DNA of 59,538 nt from contig LFRZ01000100.1 of NCBI GenBank assembly GCA_001513025.1, positions 9,349-68,886 on the forward strand. The letters run 5' to 3'. This DNA comes from Gammaproteobacteria bacterium DTU037 (GTDB lineage: Bacteria > Pseudomonadota > Gammaproteobacteria > Pseudomonadales > Pseudomonadaceae). This document shows, piece after piece, positions 8,547 through 18,269 of the stretch. The notes under the pieces are model-generated. The model was given only the letters and a program-made list of their open reading frames with translations. It did not search any database and was not told where the DNA came from. Each line of letters starts with the position of its first letter. Position 1 is the first letter of the stretch. Both the position numbers and the translations under genes were made by a program.

Positions 8547-10424
8547 TTAGCGGCCGCGTAAGAATAACTTGTCCAGCTCGTCCATACCCAGCTGAGTCCA
8601 GGTAGGGCGGCCGTGGTTGCATTGTCCGCTGCGTTCGGTAACTTCCATATCGCGTAGTAAGGCATTCATCTCAATCAGGGTTAGGCGACGGTTGGCACGC
8701 ACTGCGCCGTGGCAGGACATAGTCGCTAGCAACTCATTGGTATGTGCCTGAATTTTGTCGCTGCTGCCATACTCCATTAAGTCAGTTAAAACATCACGCA
8801 CCAACTCGGCGGCATCAGCCTGTTTAAGCAGGGCGGGGATTTGACGAATAGCGAGGCTTTCTGGTCCTAAACCTTGTAGCTCAAAGCCCAACTGGGTAAA
8901 CCACTGTGCATACTGTTCGGCACATTCCACTTCACGTTCGCTGAGTGCGAGGGTTTCGGGGACCAAAAGTGGCTGACCGCGTAAACCTTCATCGGCCATC
9001 GCCAGCTTTAAGCGCTCGTACATCACCCGCTCATGGGCAGCATGCATATCGACCAACACAAGACCCTGCTGGTTTTCGGCAAGAATATAAATACCTTTGA
9101 GTTGGGCAATAGCAAAGCCCAGCGGTGGGATTTCTGCCTGAGTTGACTCAGCGAGGTTATCTAAAGGTTGCGCAAAGGCTTGATAGGCGGCTTGATAGTT
9201 TTCTGGCGCCCGGGGTGTTTGCGGCGACGGTTGGCCGTAATTACTTTTGCTAAAGCTGGCGGGCTGTGCACTGGGCTGAAAGGTCGTTTGTGCGCTAGGC
9301 GTCGGGCTGAGCGGTATATGCCCCTGTGGGCCAAACTCGCCTGCGTCTAAGCCGCTGACGGCTGGCTGGGCATGCAAATTAAGGGTGTTGGCTGGCTCCA
9401 GTTTATCTTCTGGGCGAACATCTGCGATGGCTCGGTGCAAGGTGCCGTATAAAAAATCATGCACACTGCGGTTTTCGCGAAAACGTACTTCATGTTTGGT
9501 CGGGTGCACATTGACATCCACTGCACCTGGATCCAGCTCTAAGAACAAGACAAAGGCTGGGTGACGGCCACCGTACATCACATCACGATAGGCTTGACGC
9601 ACCGCATGGGCGACTAAACGATCGCTGACCACGCGGCCATTGACATAAAAATGCTGCATGTCCGCTTTGCTGCGCGAGAAAGTCGGTAAGCCGACCCAGC
9701 CCCACAAGTGCAGACCATTGCGCTCAATATTGATCGGCAGCGCCTGTTCTAAAAAAGCATCGCCGCACACGGCAGCAATACGCCGCGCTTGCGAGATATC
9801 ATCGGTGGCTGGGTGCAGGGCAAGAATTGTTTTACCGTTGTGGCGCAAATGAAAGGCCACATCAAAGCGGGCCAGTGCCATGCGCTTGATCACATCCTGC
9901 AGATGATCAAATTCGGTTTTCTCGGTACGCAGAAATTTACGTCGTGCCGGAGTATTAAAAAATAAATCACAGACTTCAACTGTGGTGCCCACCGGATGTG
10001 CAGCCGGTTGCACGCGCGACTCCATATCGCGGCCTTCCGCTTCCACTTGCCAGGCTTGTTCGGCATCCGTCGTGCGTGAAGTTAGGGTTAGGCGTGAGAC
10101 TGAACTGATCGAGGCGAGCGCTTCACCGCGAAAACCGAGACTGGCCACCCCTTCTAAATCTTCGAGTGCGGCAATCTTACTGGTGGCATGGCGCGCTAAG
10201 GCCAGCGGCAGCTGCTCGGCTGCGATACCATGCCCGTCATCACGAATCTGTAAGCGTTTAACCCCGCCTTGTTCAACTTCGATATCAATGCGTTTAGCAC
10301 CGGCATCTAAGCAGTTTTCTAACAGTTCTTTGGCAACCGAGGAAGGTCTTTCAACCACTTCACCGGCCGCGATTTGGTTGGCTAAACGCGGGCTGAGTAG
10401 ATGAATGGCACGTACGTCAGTCAT
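8547..10424 (-). CDS. mutL: DNA mismatch repair protein MutL
   Basis: GHKL ATPase that links MutS mismatch recognition to strand removal; 625 residues. The N-terminal ATPase domain has [20 protein letters not shown], the DDGHGI box and [11 protein letters not shown] proline/glutamine-rich linker lies at about 350-430 and the dimerisation domain follows. The C-terminal domain carries [12 protein letters not shown], a variant of the metal-binding endonuclease motif seen in organisms without MutH, so this MutL probably nicks DNA itself (inference). The ATG overlaps the amiB stop by one base and is preceded by AGGA. miaA and hfq, which usually follow mutL, are absent. Confidence 0.96.
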   Translation of the reverse strand: MTDVRAIHLLSPRLANQIAAGEVVERPSSVAKELLENCLDAGAKRIDIEVEQGGVKRLQIRDDGHGIAAEQLPLALARHATSKIAALEDLEGVASLGFRGEALASISSVSRLTLTSRTTDAEQAWQVEAEGRDMESRVQPAAHPVGTTVEVCDLFFNTPARRKFLRTEKTEFDHLQDVIKRMALARFDVAFHLRHNGKTILALHPATDDISQARRIAAVCGDAFLEQALPINIERNGLHLWGWVGLPTFSRSKADMQHFYVNGRVVSDRLVAHAVRQAYRDVMYGGRHPAFVLFLELDPGAVDVNVHPTKHEVRFRENRSVHDFLYGTLHRAIADVRPEDKLEPANTLNLHAQPAVSGLDAGEFGPQGHIPLSPTPSAQTTFQPSAQPASFSKSNYGQPSPQTPRAPENYQAAYQAFAQPLDNLAESTQAEIPPLGFAIAQLKGIYILAENQQGLVLVDMHAAHERVMYERLKLAMADEGLRGQPLLVPETLALSEREVECAEQYAQWFTQLGFELQGLGPESLAIRQIPALLKQADAAELVRDVLTDLMEYGSSDKIQAHTNELLATMSCHGAVRANRRLTLIEMNALLRDMEVTERSGQCNHGRPTWTQLGMDELDKLFLRGR

Positions 10425-11833
10425 TATTGTCCTGCTAAAGTTGTGGCGGGCACTTGAAGTATTTGGCCCACTTTTAGAGCGTCACTTTTTAATTTATTGG
10501 CTTGGCGCAATTGCGCTGGGCTGAGCTGGTAACGCTGAGCCAGCAACGATACACTTTCACCGGAACGCACCACATGTTCCCGTGGACCAATGGCCAGTTT
10601 GCCGGAATCACGCAGCCACGCAACATAGCTGCCCGGTGGTGGATTCTGTTGGAAAAACTGGCGAATACCTGAATGGATCGAGCGCGCCAGTGCTTGCTGG
10701 TGCGAACTAGTGGCTAATTTTTTTGACTCACCAGGGTTACTGATAAAACCTGTTTCTACCAGAATGGATGGCATGTCCGGTGATTTGAGCACCATAAAAC
10801 CGGCTTGCTCGACGCGTTTCTTATGCAGCGGGGTGATGCGCCCCATGTTACTGAGAACTTTTTGGCCCACATCTAAACTGGAAGACAGAGACGCCGTCAT
10901 CGATAGATCAAGTAAGACACCGGCGAGCATGGCATCTTTATCATCCAGACTAACGTTACCTGCACCACCAATTAAGTCGGAGCGGTTTTCGCTGTCGGCC
11001 AGCCAGCGCGCAGTTTCTGAGGTGGCGCCGCTATCAGATAAGGCATACACCGAAGCACCAAAGGCGGCGGCGCGTGGCGCGGCATCGGCATGGATGGAAA
11101 CAAATAGGTCCGCGCCTTTTTTCCGAGCAATTTCAGTACGGCGACGCAGCGGGATAAAGTAATCACTGGTGCGCACTAATTCGGCCCTAAAACCTTTTTC
11201 AGCATTGATTTGCCGTTGCAGCTCTTTAGCAATCATCAACACCACATTTTTTTCGCGTATACCGCCTGGGCCAATGGCGCCAGGGTCTTCACCACCGTGA
11301 CCGGCATCAATGGCAATGACCACATCACGCTTGCTTGACGCAGGTAAACGCGACAGTTTGAGTGGTTTTGAAGACGCAATCGGTGGGTTAGTCGGCTGGC
11401 GCACCGGCGTGTTAGCTGTAGGCTGTGTGTTACTCGGGAGGTTATCAAACAAATCGACGACCAGGCGGTGACCATACTGCTGATTGGGCGTAAGAGTGAA
11501 GCTTTTTGGATTCACCTGCATAGAGGTATCTAAAACAATACGCAGCTGGTCTGGGCCTTGGCTGCCGGTGCGCACTTGGGTAATCGGTGATTTACCGCCA
11601 GTTAAGCCGCTCAGCGGTGTCAGCAGTTTAGCTTGCTTGATATCGATAACGATCCGATCCGGAGCGCTGAGGGTAAAGACACTGTGCTCAACCGGGCCGG
11701 TGAGGTCAAATACGAGACGTGTGTTATCCGGTGCACGCCAGAGGCGCACACTGTTAATTTGGCTCATTGCAAACGCTTGTAGCGGTAAGACAATACAGAC
11801 AACTAAAGCAGCTAGTAACGATTGTATGCGCAC
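10424..11833 (-). CDS. amiB: N-acetylmuramoyl-L-alanine amidase, AmiB/AmiC type with LysM
   Basis: Periplasmic zinc amidase that splits septal peptidoglycan for daughter-cell separation. Domain order in about 469 residues: signal peptide ending QAFA, AMIN targeting domain (about 27-125), linker, Amidase_3 catalytic domain (about 170-395; zinc-site elements [33 protein letters not shown]), and a C-terminal LysM domain (about 420-465). I use the GTG at 11833, because AGGA lies 5 bp upstream; the GTG at 11845 has no ribosome site. It is in operon with tsaE upstream and mutL downstream. Confidence 0.93.
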   Translation of the reverse strand: MRIQSLLAALVVCIVLPLQAFAMSQINSVRLWRAPDNTRLVFDLTGPVEHSVFTLSAPDRIVIDIKQAKLLTPLSGLTGGKSPITQVRTGSQGPDQLRIVLDTSMQVNPKSFTLTPNQQYGHRLVVDLFDNLPSNTQPTANTPVRQPTNPPIASSKPLKLSRLPASSKRDVVIAIDAGHGGEDPGAIGPGGIREKNVVLMIAKELQRQINAEKGFRAELVRTSDYFIPLRRRTEIARKKGADLFVSIHADAAPRAAAFGASVYALSDSGATSETARWLADSENRSDLIGGAGNVSLDDKDAMLAGVLLDLSMTASLSSSLDVGQKVLSNMGRITPLHKKRVEQAGFMVLKSPDMPSILVETGFISNPGESKKLATSSHQQALARSIHSGIRQFFQQNPPPGSYVAWLRDSGKLAIGPREHVVRSGESVSLLAQRYQLSPAQLRQANKLKSDALKVGQILQVPATTLAGQ

Positions 11834-11852
11834 GGATATCCTCACTATGTGT

Positions 11853-12320
11853 TTAAGTTAGAGTTGCCAGAGCAATGCACCAACTTTCGCCGCGTGTACT
11901 GAATGGTAATAATCGCACAATTCGCCCAGGGTTATGAGCTTTTATCGTGATTTGGAGGTCAGGTTGTGGTAAATAGCCTTGACCTTGCTGCGGCCATTCA
12001 ATTAAACACAGATCATCGTCTGCAAAGTAATCACGAATCCCTAAGAACTCCAATTCTTCAGGGTCGGATAAACGGTACAAATCAAAGTGCCAGACGCGTA
12101 ATTCACCGATTTCATAGGGCTCGACTAAGGTGAAAGTCGGGCTTTTTACTGCGCCGGTATGACCGAGCCCGCGCAGAATACCACGTGACAAAGTGGTTTT
12201 GCCGGCACCTAAATCGCCTTCTAAGAAAAGGACACCATGCCCTGCCGTTTGTTCAGCCAGCGCCTGCCCTAATCGCGTCATGGCAGCTTCATCCTCTATA
12301 TACAGTTTTACGCCTGACAT
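11853..12320 (-). CDS. tsaE: tRNA threonylcarbamoyladenosine biosynthesis ATPase TsaE
   Basis: P-loop ATPase of the TsaBDE complex that makes t6A37 on ANN-decoding tRNAs. Shows the Walker A motif EGDLGAGKTTLSRGILRGLG, the switch segment KSPTFTLVEPY, and HFDLYRLSDPEELEFLG, all typical of TsaE. The 155-residue length is normal. I start at the ATG at 12320 (AGAGGAA upstream) rather than the longer frame. It overlaps the 3' end of nnr by 13 bp, so translation is probably coupled. Confidence 0.94.
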   Translation of the reverse strand: MSGVKLYIEDEAAMTRLGQALAEQTAGHGVLFLEGDLGAGKTTLSRGILRGLGHTGAVKSPTFTLVEPYEIGELRVWHFDLYRLSDPEELEFLGIRDYFADDDLCLIEWPQQGQGYLPQPDLQITIKAHNPGRIVRLLPFSTRGESWCIALATLT

Positions 12321-13159
12321 GGGCTGTGTTCCTCTAATAATTGTCGAATGCTGTGGCACATATCGCTGGCCGCGACACCACGGCCTTGGCGGGCCAGTTG
12401 CTCACCCGCACAGGCATGCAGCCACACGGCCAAACAGGCTGCTGAGTAGGCGGACATACCTTGCGCTAAGAGCGCAGCTATCACCCCGCTGAGCACATCA
12501 CCAAAGCCTGCACCGGCCATCACTGGATGTCCACGCTCCACACAAGAGAGCTCGCCTTCTGGTGTGGCGATAAGGGAGTGATGGCCTTTGAGTACGGTCA
12601 CCGCATTATAACGTTGTGCTATCGCCAATACAGCAGCGCAGCGATCAGACTGCAGTTGTTCTGTGCTGATATTTAATAAGCGCGCTGCTTCGCCTGGGTG
12701 AGGGGTGAGAATGCAGTGTTCTGGCAGGCTACAGAAACCTTGGGCAAGCAGATTGAGTGCATCGGCATCCCATACTTGCGCTATAGCGCGTTGTGCCGCG
12801 CAGCTGAGCAGAGCACGTGACCAAGATGACTGACCTAAACCAGGTCCAACCACCAGCACTGTGGCACGCTGTAAGGGCGCACGCAACTCGGCACTGGAGC
12901 GTATGGCGCAGGCCATGACTTCCGGTAAGCGACTTAAGGCCGCGCTAATATGCTGTTCACGGGTGGCTAAACTGACCATGCCGGCACCACAGCGCAATGC
13001 TGCTTGGGCACTGAGTAAGCCGGCACCGCCCATCCCTAAATCGCCAGCAATCACCAGCACATGACCCAGTTGGCCTTTGTGGCTGTCGGTGGCGCGCGGT
13101 GCGAGGTGTGCAAGATTATCGGCATATATACTGCGCACGGGCTTATTATGCGGCATCAT
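12308..13159 (-). CDS. nnr: ADP-dependent NAD(P)H-hydrate dehydratase (dehydratase domain only)
   Basis: Metabolite repair enzyme that converts S-NAD(P)HX back to NAD(P)H using ADP. The ribokinase-like domain is recognised by GHVLVIAGDLGMGGAGLLSA, ILTPHPGEAARLL, VTVLKGHHSLI and GAGFGDVLSGVIAALLAQG. At about 283 residues only this domain is present; the N-terminal NAD(P)HX epimerase domain fused to it in E. coli Nnr/YjeF (~515 residues) is missing. The start is uncertain (ATG 13159, ATG 13156 or TTG 13171; no clear ribosome site). It is first in the nnr-tsaE-amiB-mutL operon and divergent from queG, so the context is typical. Confidence 0.88.
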   Translation of the reverse strand: MMPHNKPVRSIYADNLAHLAPRATDSHKGQLGHVLVIAGDLGMGGAGLLSAQAALRCGAGMVSLATREQHISAALSRLPEVMACAIRSSAELRAPLQRATVLVVGPGLGQSSWSRALLSCAAQRAIAQVWDADALNLLAQGFCSLPEHCILTPHPGEAARLLNISTEQLQSDRCAAVLAIAQRYNAVTVLKGHHSLIATPEGELSCVERGHPVMAGAGFGDVLSGVIAALLAQGMSAYSAACLAVWLHACAGEQLARQGRGVAASDMCHSIRQLLEEHSPCQA

Positions 13160-13219
13160 TATGGGCACCAATGGTTAATCAATAAGTAATAGTATAACAA
13201 TTTTTAGGGGTAGAGTTGA

Positions 13220-14299
13220 ATGTCATCTGCGCAGATTGATCTGCTTGCACTCACCGCATCGATTCGTGACTGGGCTGCACAATTAGGCTTTCAGCAGGTC
13301 GGTATTAGCGATATAGATCTGAGTGAAGATGCGGTGCGTCTGGACGCCTACTTGGCCGCCGGTTATCACGGTGAAATGGCCTATATGGCCAGTCATGGCA
13401 GCATGCGCTCACGCCCCGATGAGTTGCTGCCGGGTACCATTCGGGTCATATCAGTGCGCATGGACTATCTACCTGAAGGCACGCAAATGGCGCAGGTGTT
13501 GGCGCAACCCGAACAAGCCTATATCTCGCGTTATGCGTTGGGGCGCGATTACCATAAATTGATCCGCAAGCGTCTGCAGCAATTGGCGGATAAAATTACT
13601 CAAACCATTGGGCCTTTTGGTCACCGTGCGTTTGTTGATAGTGCGCCGCTGTTAGAAAAACCCTTAGCGCGTAAAGCAGGTCTGGGTTGGATGGGCAAAA
13701 ATACCCTGATTTTAAATCGACAGGCCGGCAGTTGGTTTTTCTTAGGTGAGTTGCTGATTGATGTGCCGTTGCCCGTGGATACGCCTAACGATCGTGACCA
13801 TTGCGGTAAATGCACCGCCTGTTTAGAGGTGTGCCCGACCCAGGCCTTTGTCGGTGAACGCATTTTGGATGCGCGGCGCTGTATTTCTTATCTGACCATC
13901 GAGTTAAAGGAGGCGATTCCTGAAGAGTTGCGACCGCTGATTGGTAATCGAGTGTTTGGTTGTGATGATTGTCAGTTGGTCTGTCCGTGGAATCGCTTTT
14001 CTAAGGCCAGTCAAGAAGATGACTTTCAGCCACGCCATCGCTTAGATAACTCCAGCTTGGCGCAATTGTTTATGTGGACTGAAGAGCAGTTTTTAACCCG
14101 CACTCAAGGCTCGCCCATTCGTCGTACTGGGTATGAGCGTTGGTTGCGTAATTTGGCCGTAGGTCTAGGCAATGCACCAAGTACGATTCCGGTACTGGAA
14201 GCCCTGAAAGCACGGCTTGATTACCCCTCAGAGTTGGTCCGTGAACATGTGCGCTGGGCCTTGTTACAGCATCAATCAGCTGCAGTGGTTGGCAGATGA
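13220..14299 (+). CDS. queG: epoxyqueuosine reductase
   Basis: Last step of queuosine synthesis in tRNA: reduces epoxyqueuosine with cobalamin and two 4Fe-4S clusters. The 359-residue protein has the DUF1730 N-terminal domain and two ferredoxin-type cysteine sets, CGKCTACLEVCP and CDDCQLVCPWN, followed by a HEAT-like C-terminal segment. ATG at 13220 follows a GGGGTAGAG ribosome site. Divergent from nnr, as in Pseudomonas. Confidence 0.96.
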   Translation: MSSAQIDLLALTASIRDWAAQLGFQQVGISDIDLSEDAVRLDAYLAAGYHGEMAYMASHGSMRSRPDELLPGTIRVISVRMDYLPEGTQMAQVLAQPEQAYISRYALGRDYHKLIRKRLQQLADKITQTIGPFGHRAFVDSAPLLEKPLARKAGLGWMGKNTLILNRQAGSWFFLGELLIDVPLPVDTPNDRDHCGKCTACLEVCPTQAFVGERILDARRCISYLTIELKEAIPEELRPLIGNRVFGCDDCQLVCPWNRFSKASQEDDFQPRHRLDNSSLAQLFMWTEEQFLTRTQGSPIRRTGYERWLRNLAVGLGNAPSTIPVLEALKARLDYPSELVREHVRWALLQHQSAAVVGR

Positions 14300-14429
14300 A
14301 TGATCTAGCGCACAGCCGTGCTGTTGGCTGCCTTACTGATTTTTAAAATGGCGCGGTTGGCTCAAGCTAAATATCTTAAAAATCGTTATGATGGGTGCTT
14401 CTTTCAACCCTTTAGTGCTTTGAAATATC

Positions 14430-14909
14430 ATGACGGAAAACGATTATCAGTTGGCATGGATCATTTATGCCGCGTCTGCTGTGGGCTGTTTGCTTGTGTG
14501 CTTTTATTTTACCGGTTGGATGTGGCGCTATGTGCGTGAGCCGTTGCGTGTGCTTGCCGCCGTTCTGTTATTTACCCCGACGGTGGTGGATCCGGCGCGT
14601 GATTTTTACGCCCCAGCGATTGCTATGACGGCGATGGATCTGTTGTTTGACGTCAGTAATGACGCATGGCGCTCCATGGCGGATTTGTTGATCTATGCTG
14701 CTATGGTGTTTGCGGTGTATGCCGTATTTATTATGCTGCGTTTGCTGTTGACCAAGAAGAAACGCCATGCGGCTAAGGACGCTCAGGGTCAAGGCCGTGC
14801 CCATACACTGGCACAGCAAGAGCCTGAGCTGGAGTCCGAATTAACCTTGCAGCAAATGCTGGATGAAGAACGAGATCAGCAACAGGCTGGGCTTGTTGCA
14901 CGCCGTTAG
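14430..14909 (+). CDS. hypothetical inner-membrane protein (three predicted helices)
   Basis: A 159-residue protein not assigned to a named family. It has hydrophobic segments at about residues 8-30, 36-50 and 82-108, then a charged, Gln/Glu-rich cytoplasmic-looking tail (residues 110-159) that may form a short coiled coil. It is followed 11 bp after its stop by the YafJ-type amidotransferase, so they are probably co-transcribed. No catalytic motif was seen. The ribosome site is weak. Confidence 0.7.
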   Translation: MTENDYQLAWIIYAASAVGCLLVCFYFTGWMWRYVREPLRVLAAVLLFTPTVVDPARDFYAPAIAMTAMDLLFDVSNDAWRSMADLLIYAAMVFAVYAVFIMLRLLLTKKKRHAAKDAQGQGRAHTLAQQEPELESELTLQQMLDEERDQQQAGLVARR

Positions 14910-14920
14910 GAGTAAGTGTG

Positions 14921-15691
14921 ATGTGTGAGTTGCTGGGAATGAGCGCCAATGTACCCACCGATGTGGTATTTAGTTTTACTGGGTTGATGCAGCGCGGCGG
15001 ACGTACTGGCCCACACCGTGATGGTTGGGGAATTGGTTTTTACGAGGGGCGCGGTTTGCGCTTATTTCAAGACCCGCAAGCCAGTGCTGATTCGGAAATT
15101 GCCCGCTTGGTGCAGCGTTATCCGATTAAAAGTGAAACGGTCATTGGTCATATTCGCCAGGCCAATGTCGGTATCGTCAGTTTAGCCAATACTCATCCTT
15201 TTATGCGCGAGATGTGGGGGCGTAATTGGTGTTTTGCGCATAATGGGCAGATGGCTGATTTTACTCCGTCTGTGGGGATGTATCAGCCGGTCGGCGATAC
15301 CGATAGTGAAGCAGCTTTTTGTGATCTTTTAAATCGTTTGCGTGCTGCGTGTAGCAGTGAGTGCAGCATTGAACAGTTGTTACCGGTCATTGTGGCAGCG
15401 TGTCAAGAATACCGTAGCAAAGGTGTATTTAACTGTTTGCTGAGTAATGGTGATTGGTTGTTTAGTTTTTGCAGTACTAAGCTGGCGCATATCACCCGCC
15501 GCGCGCCTTTTGGCCCTGCAACGTTAAAAGATGCGGATATGAGTGTGGATTTTCATGCGGAAACCACGCCCAATGATGTGGTGACTGTGTTGGCCACTGA
15601 ACCGTTGACTGACAATGAGCGCTGGACCGTTTATGCGCCGGGTGAATGGCGCTTGTGGCGTAATGGCGAGACTGTTGCACAAGGTTGTTAG
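14921..15691 (+). CDS. class II glutamine amidotransferase, YafJ family
   Basis: N-terminal nucleophile glutamine amidotransferase domain protein, 256 residues. With the ATG at 14921 the protein starts MCELLGMSAN, placing the catalytic Cys at position 2, as this family requires; the GTG at 14918 would hide it. TAGGAG at 14907-14912 supports this start. Conserved elements include GRTGPHRDGWGIGFY, IGHIRQAN and NTHPFMREMWG, then FAHNGQM. The physiological substrate of YafJ is not known. Downstream and convergent lies the VWA/MoxR pair. Confidence 0.88.
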   Translation: MCELLGMSANVPTDVVFSFTGLMQRGGRTGPHRDGWGIGFYEGRGLRLFQDPQASADSEIARLVQRYPIKSETVIGHIRQANVGIVSLANTHPFMREMWGRNWCFAHNGQMADFTPSVGMYQPVGDTDSEAAFCDLLNRLRAACSSECSIEQLLPVIVAACQEYRSKGVFNCLLSNGDWLFSFCSTKLAHITRRAPFGPATLKDADMSVDFHAETTPNDVVTVLATEPLTDNERWTVYAPGEWRLWRNGETVAQGC

Positions 15692-15758
15692 TTTTTTCTT
15701 TATTTGATCATCGCGTATGACGCAGCGCACTAGTATCACTCTTCGTCCGCCCCAAGTC

Positions 15759-15784
15759 GGGCGCTACGCCATCCATGGCGACGC
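15759..15784. repeat. palindromic intergenic element related to a repeat near 53949
   Basis: The 182-bp gap between the convergent yafJ and VWA genes holds CGCCAT-CC-ATGGCG (15767-15780), a perfect 6-bp inverted repeat. The surrounding 26 bases match the element at 53949-53974 at 20 of 26 positions by eye. It looks like a degenerate dispersed intergenic repeat; it has no T-run, so it is not an obvious terminator. Confidence 0.4.
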
Positions 15785-15873
15785 TTACCGTGACGCTAGC
15801 ACGCTGCTTGCTGACCTATGATGTTGTTGTCCAGTTCGCAGAAAAAACAGCACGACATGCACAGAACTGATTT

Positions 15874-17052
15874 TTACTTCGCCAAATACCGCATGCCTTC
15901 TTCCAGTCCTTCAATGGTCATGGGATACATTTGATCCTCAATCAGCTCACGAACCATTTTGGTGGATTGGGTATAATCCCAGACGTTTTTTGGATAGGGG
16001 TTGAGCCAGATGATCTTTTTAAACTTGTGCATAAAACGCTGCATCCAGACATAGCCCGCTTCATCATTCCAGTGCTCAACGCTGCCGCCAGGCTGAGCAA
16101 TTTCATAAGGTGACATGGACGCATCGCCGACAAAAATCACTTTGTAATCGGCACCATAGGTGTTCAGCACATCTTGCGTGGCGATACGTTGTTCGAAACG
16201 GCGTGAGTTGTTTTTCCATAAACCTTCATAGATAAAGTTATGGAAGTAGTAATACTCCAGATGCTTGAACTCAGTTTTACACGCGGAAAACAACTCTTCA
16301 CTGATTTTCACGTGTTCATCCATTGAGCCGCCAATATCAAATAGAATTAGCAACTTGACCGTGTTGCGGCGCTCGGGACGCATTTGGATATTGAGCAGGC
16401 CGCCATCGCGCGCGGTGTGATCAATGGTGCCGCTGAGATCAAACTCATCCTCAGCACCGGCGCGGGCAAACTTACGCAAACGGCGCAGAGCCACTTTAAT
16501 ATTACGCGTGCCAATTTCGACTTGATCATCCAGATCTTTATACTCACGTTGCTCCCAGACCTTAACCGCCTTACCTTGGCGCTCGCCATCATTGCCGAGG
16601 CGAAAGCCTTCAGGATTATAGCCGCCGGAACCAAAGGGGCTGGTGCCGCCGGTGCCAATCCATTTGTTACCGCCTTTATGCTTACCTTTTTGTTCTTCCA
16701 GACGCTGTTTAAAGGCTTCAATCAGCTTATCAAGGCCGCCCAGTGATTTGATTTGTTCACGCTCTTCAGGGCTGAGCGAGCGTTCAAACTCACGGCGCAG
16801 CCATTCATCCGGAATTAAAGCCTCAATATGCTGGTCGAGATTTTCAATTCCCTTAAAATAGGCAGCAAAGGCGCGATCAAACTTGTCGTAATGGCGCTCA
16901 TCTTTAACCAAAATGGCCCGCGATAGATAATAAAATTCATCCATATCGGCAAACACAAGGTTGTGTTTCAGCGCATTGATTAAGTCTAATAACTCGCGCA
17001 GCGAGACCGGCACTTTCGCAGCGCGCATTTCAGTAAATAAATTCAGCAGCAT
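15874..17052 (-). CDS. von Willebrand factor A domain protein, CoxE-like
   Basis: A 392-residue cytoplasmic protein with a C-terminal VWA domain. The metal-ion-dependent adhesion site reads LFDIGGSMDEH, a DxGxS variant of the usual DxSxS typical of this group. The N-terminal half is helical and charged, with a Gly-rich stretch (GTGGTSPFGSGGYNPEGF) near residues 155-175. The start is set at the ATG at 17052 with AGAGG upstream; the longer frame has an unrelated extension. It pairs with the MoxR ATPase directly upstream; MoxR-VWA pairs act as chaperones that assemble or insert cofactors into protein complexes. The client is unknown. Confidence 0.85.
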   Translation of the reverse strand: MLLNLFTEMRAAKVPVSLRELLDLINALKHNLVFADMDEFYYLSRAILVKDERHYDKFDRAFAAYFKGIENLDQHIEALIPDEWLRREFERSLSPEEREQIKSLGGLDKLIEAFKQRLEEQKGKHKGGNKWIGTGGTSPFGSGGYNPEGFRLGNDGERQGKAVKVWEQREYKDLDDQVEIGTRNIKVALRRLRKFARAGAEDEFDLSGTIDHTARDGGLLNIQMRPERRNTVKLLILFDIGGSMDEHVKISEELFSACKTEFKHLEYYYFHNFIYEGLWKNNSRRFEQRIATQDVLNTYGADYKVIFVGDASMSPYEIAQPGGSVEHWNDEAGYVWMQRFMHKFKKIIWLNPYPKNVWDYTQSTKMVRELIEDQMYPMTIEGLEEGMRYLAK

Positions 17053-17208
17053 GGCTGGAGACCTCTGTTTGACATCCACTCCGAGCTCAAGCGCGGAGGC
17101 TCCTGCAGTTAGGCGGCCATGCCCAACCACAAGCATCTTGTGTGTCAGTTTAATCCGCTGCAGCGGGACAACTCAAAGTCAGCAAAGCATCCCGTGCAGC
17201 ACAGGTGC

Positions 17209-18051
17209 TTAGCGTTTGCGGCGGCTCATAAAGGCCAAGCGCTCCAGCAGCATCACATCTTGCTCGTTTTTAATCAGCGCGCCAGCCAAGGGCGGAATGG
17301 CTTTAGTCACATCACGCTCGCGCAACACGGCTTCGCCAATATTGTCGGCCATCAACAGCTTTAACCAATCCACCAGCTCACTGGTGGAGGGTTTTTTCTT
17401 TAGACCGGGGATTTGCCGGACATCAAAAAACACATCCAAGGCTTCACTGACCAAAGATTGGCTGATCTCTGGATAGTGCACATCAACGATTTTTTGCAAG
17501 GTGCTGCGATCGGGGAAGGCAATATAGTGGAAGAAGCAGCGACGCAAAAAGGCATCGGGCAGCTCTTTCTCATTATTGGAGGTGATAATGATAATCGGGC
17601 GGTGTTTGGCCTTAATGGTTTCATCGGTCTCGTAGACGTAGAACTCCATTTTGTCGATTTCTTGCAGCAAGTCATTGGGGAACTCAATATCAGCTTTATC
17701 GATTTCATCAATCAAGAGCACCACTCGCTCTTCGGCTTCAAAGGCTTCCCACAGCTTGCCTTTATTGATGTAGTTGCGCACATCTTGGACTTTTTCTGAA
17801 TTGAGCTGGGAGTCACGCAAACGGCTGACCGCATCGTACTCATACAGGCCTTGGTGCGCTTTGGTGGTGGATTTAATATGCCAAGTAATTAAGCGCGCGC
17901 CTAATGATTCAGCCAGCTGCTCGGCCAGCATGGTTTTGCCTGTGCCCGGCTCACCCTTAACCAAAAGGGGTCTTTCTAGGGTAATGGCCGCGTTGACCGC
18001 CAGCTTAAGATCATCTGTTGCAACATAGGATTGAGTACCCGAAAATTTCAT
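17209..18051 (-). CDS. MoxR-family AAA+ ATPase
   Basis: AAA+ ATPase, 280 residues, with Walker A GEPGTGKTMLAEQLAESLG, Walker B VVLLIDEIDKADIEF, sensor 1 IIITSNNEKELPDAFLRRC and arginine-finger elements. The start at the ATG at 18051 has GAGG 6 bp upstream. It is followed 156 bp later by the VWA gene on the same strand. MoxR ATPases work with VWA partners (as RavA with ViaA) as folding or maturation machines; which complex is served here cannot be told. Divergent from cysK. Confidence 0.9.
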   Translation of the reverse strand: MKFSGTQSYVATDDLKLAVNAAITLERPLLVKGEPGTGKTMLAEQLAESLGARLITWHIKSTTKAHQGLYEYDAVSRLRDSQLNSEKVQDVRNYINKGKLWEAFEAEERVVLLIDEIDKADIEFPNDLLQEIDKMEFYVYETDETIKAKHRPIIIITSNNEKELPDAFLRRCFFHYIAFPDRSTLQKIVDVHYPEISQSLVSEALDVFFDVRQIPGLKKKPSTSELVDWLKLLMADNIGEAVLRERDVTKAIPPLAGALIKNEQDVMLLERLAFMSRRKR

Positions 18052-18269
18052 AGCAAACCTCAGCACAACCTGCGCGTTATTGTTTTAAGTGAAACGAATA
18101 CATACGTCTCTTGATAGACTGCTCACTATACCTTGCCCAACTTGTATTTGTGAACGAAAGGGCGATTGCAGTCATTCTGTGTCCAGTATTAACCGAAAAA
18201 CAGACTGGACGCTAAGGGCGCTGGGCTTTAGGCTCGCACTAATAAAAATGATTACTTGAGGAGATGTCC

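Noticed and set aside
8547-10424. Plus-strand frames of up to 140 codons inside mutL
   Set aside because: They are antisense shadows of a clear conserved gene; the same applies to antisense frames inside purL, fabF, guaB and others.
18170-18200. GTCCAG...CTGGAC inverted repeat before cysK as a CysB site
   Set aside because: Arms are only 6 bp with an 18-base gap; this does not resemble a defined CysB site closely enough to call.
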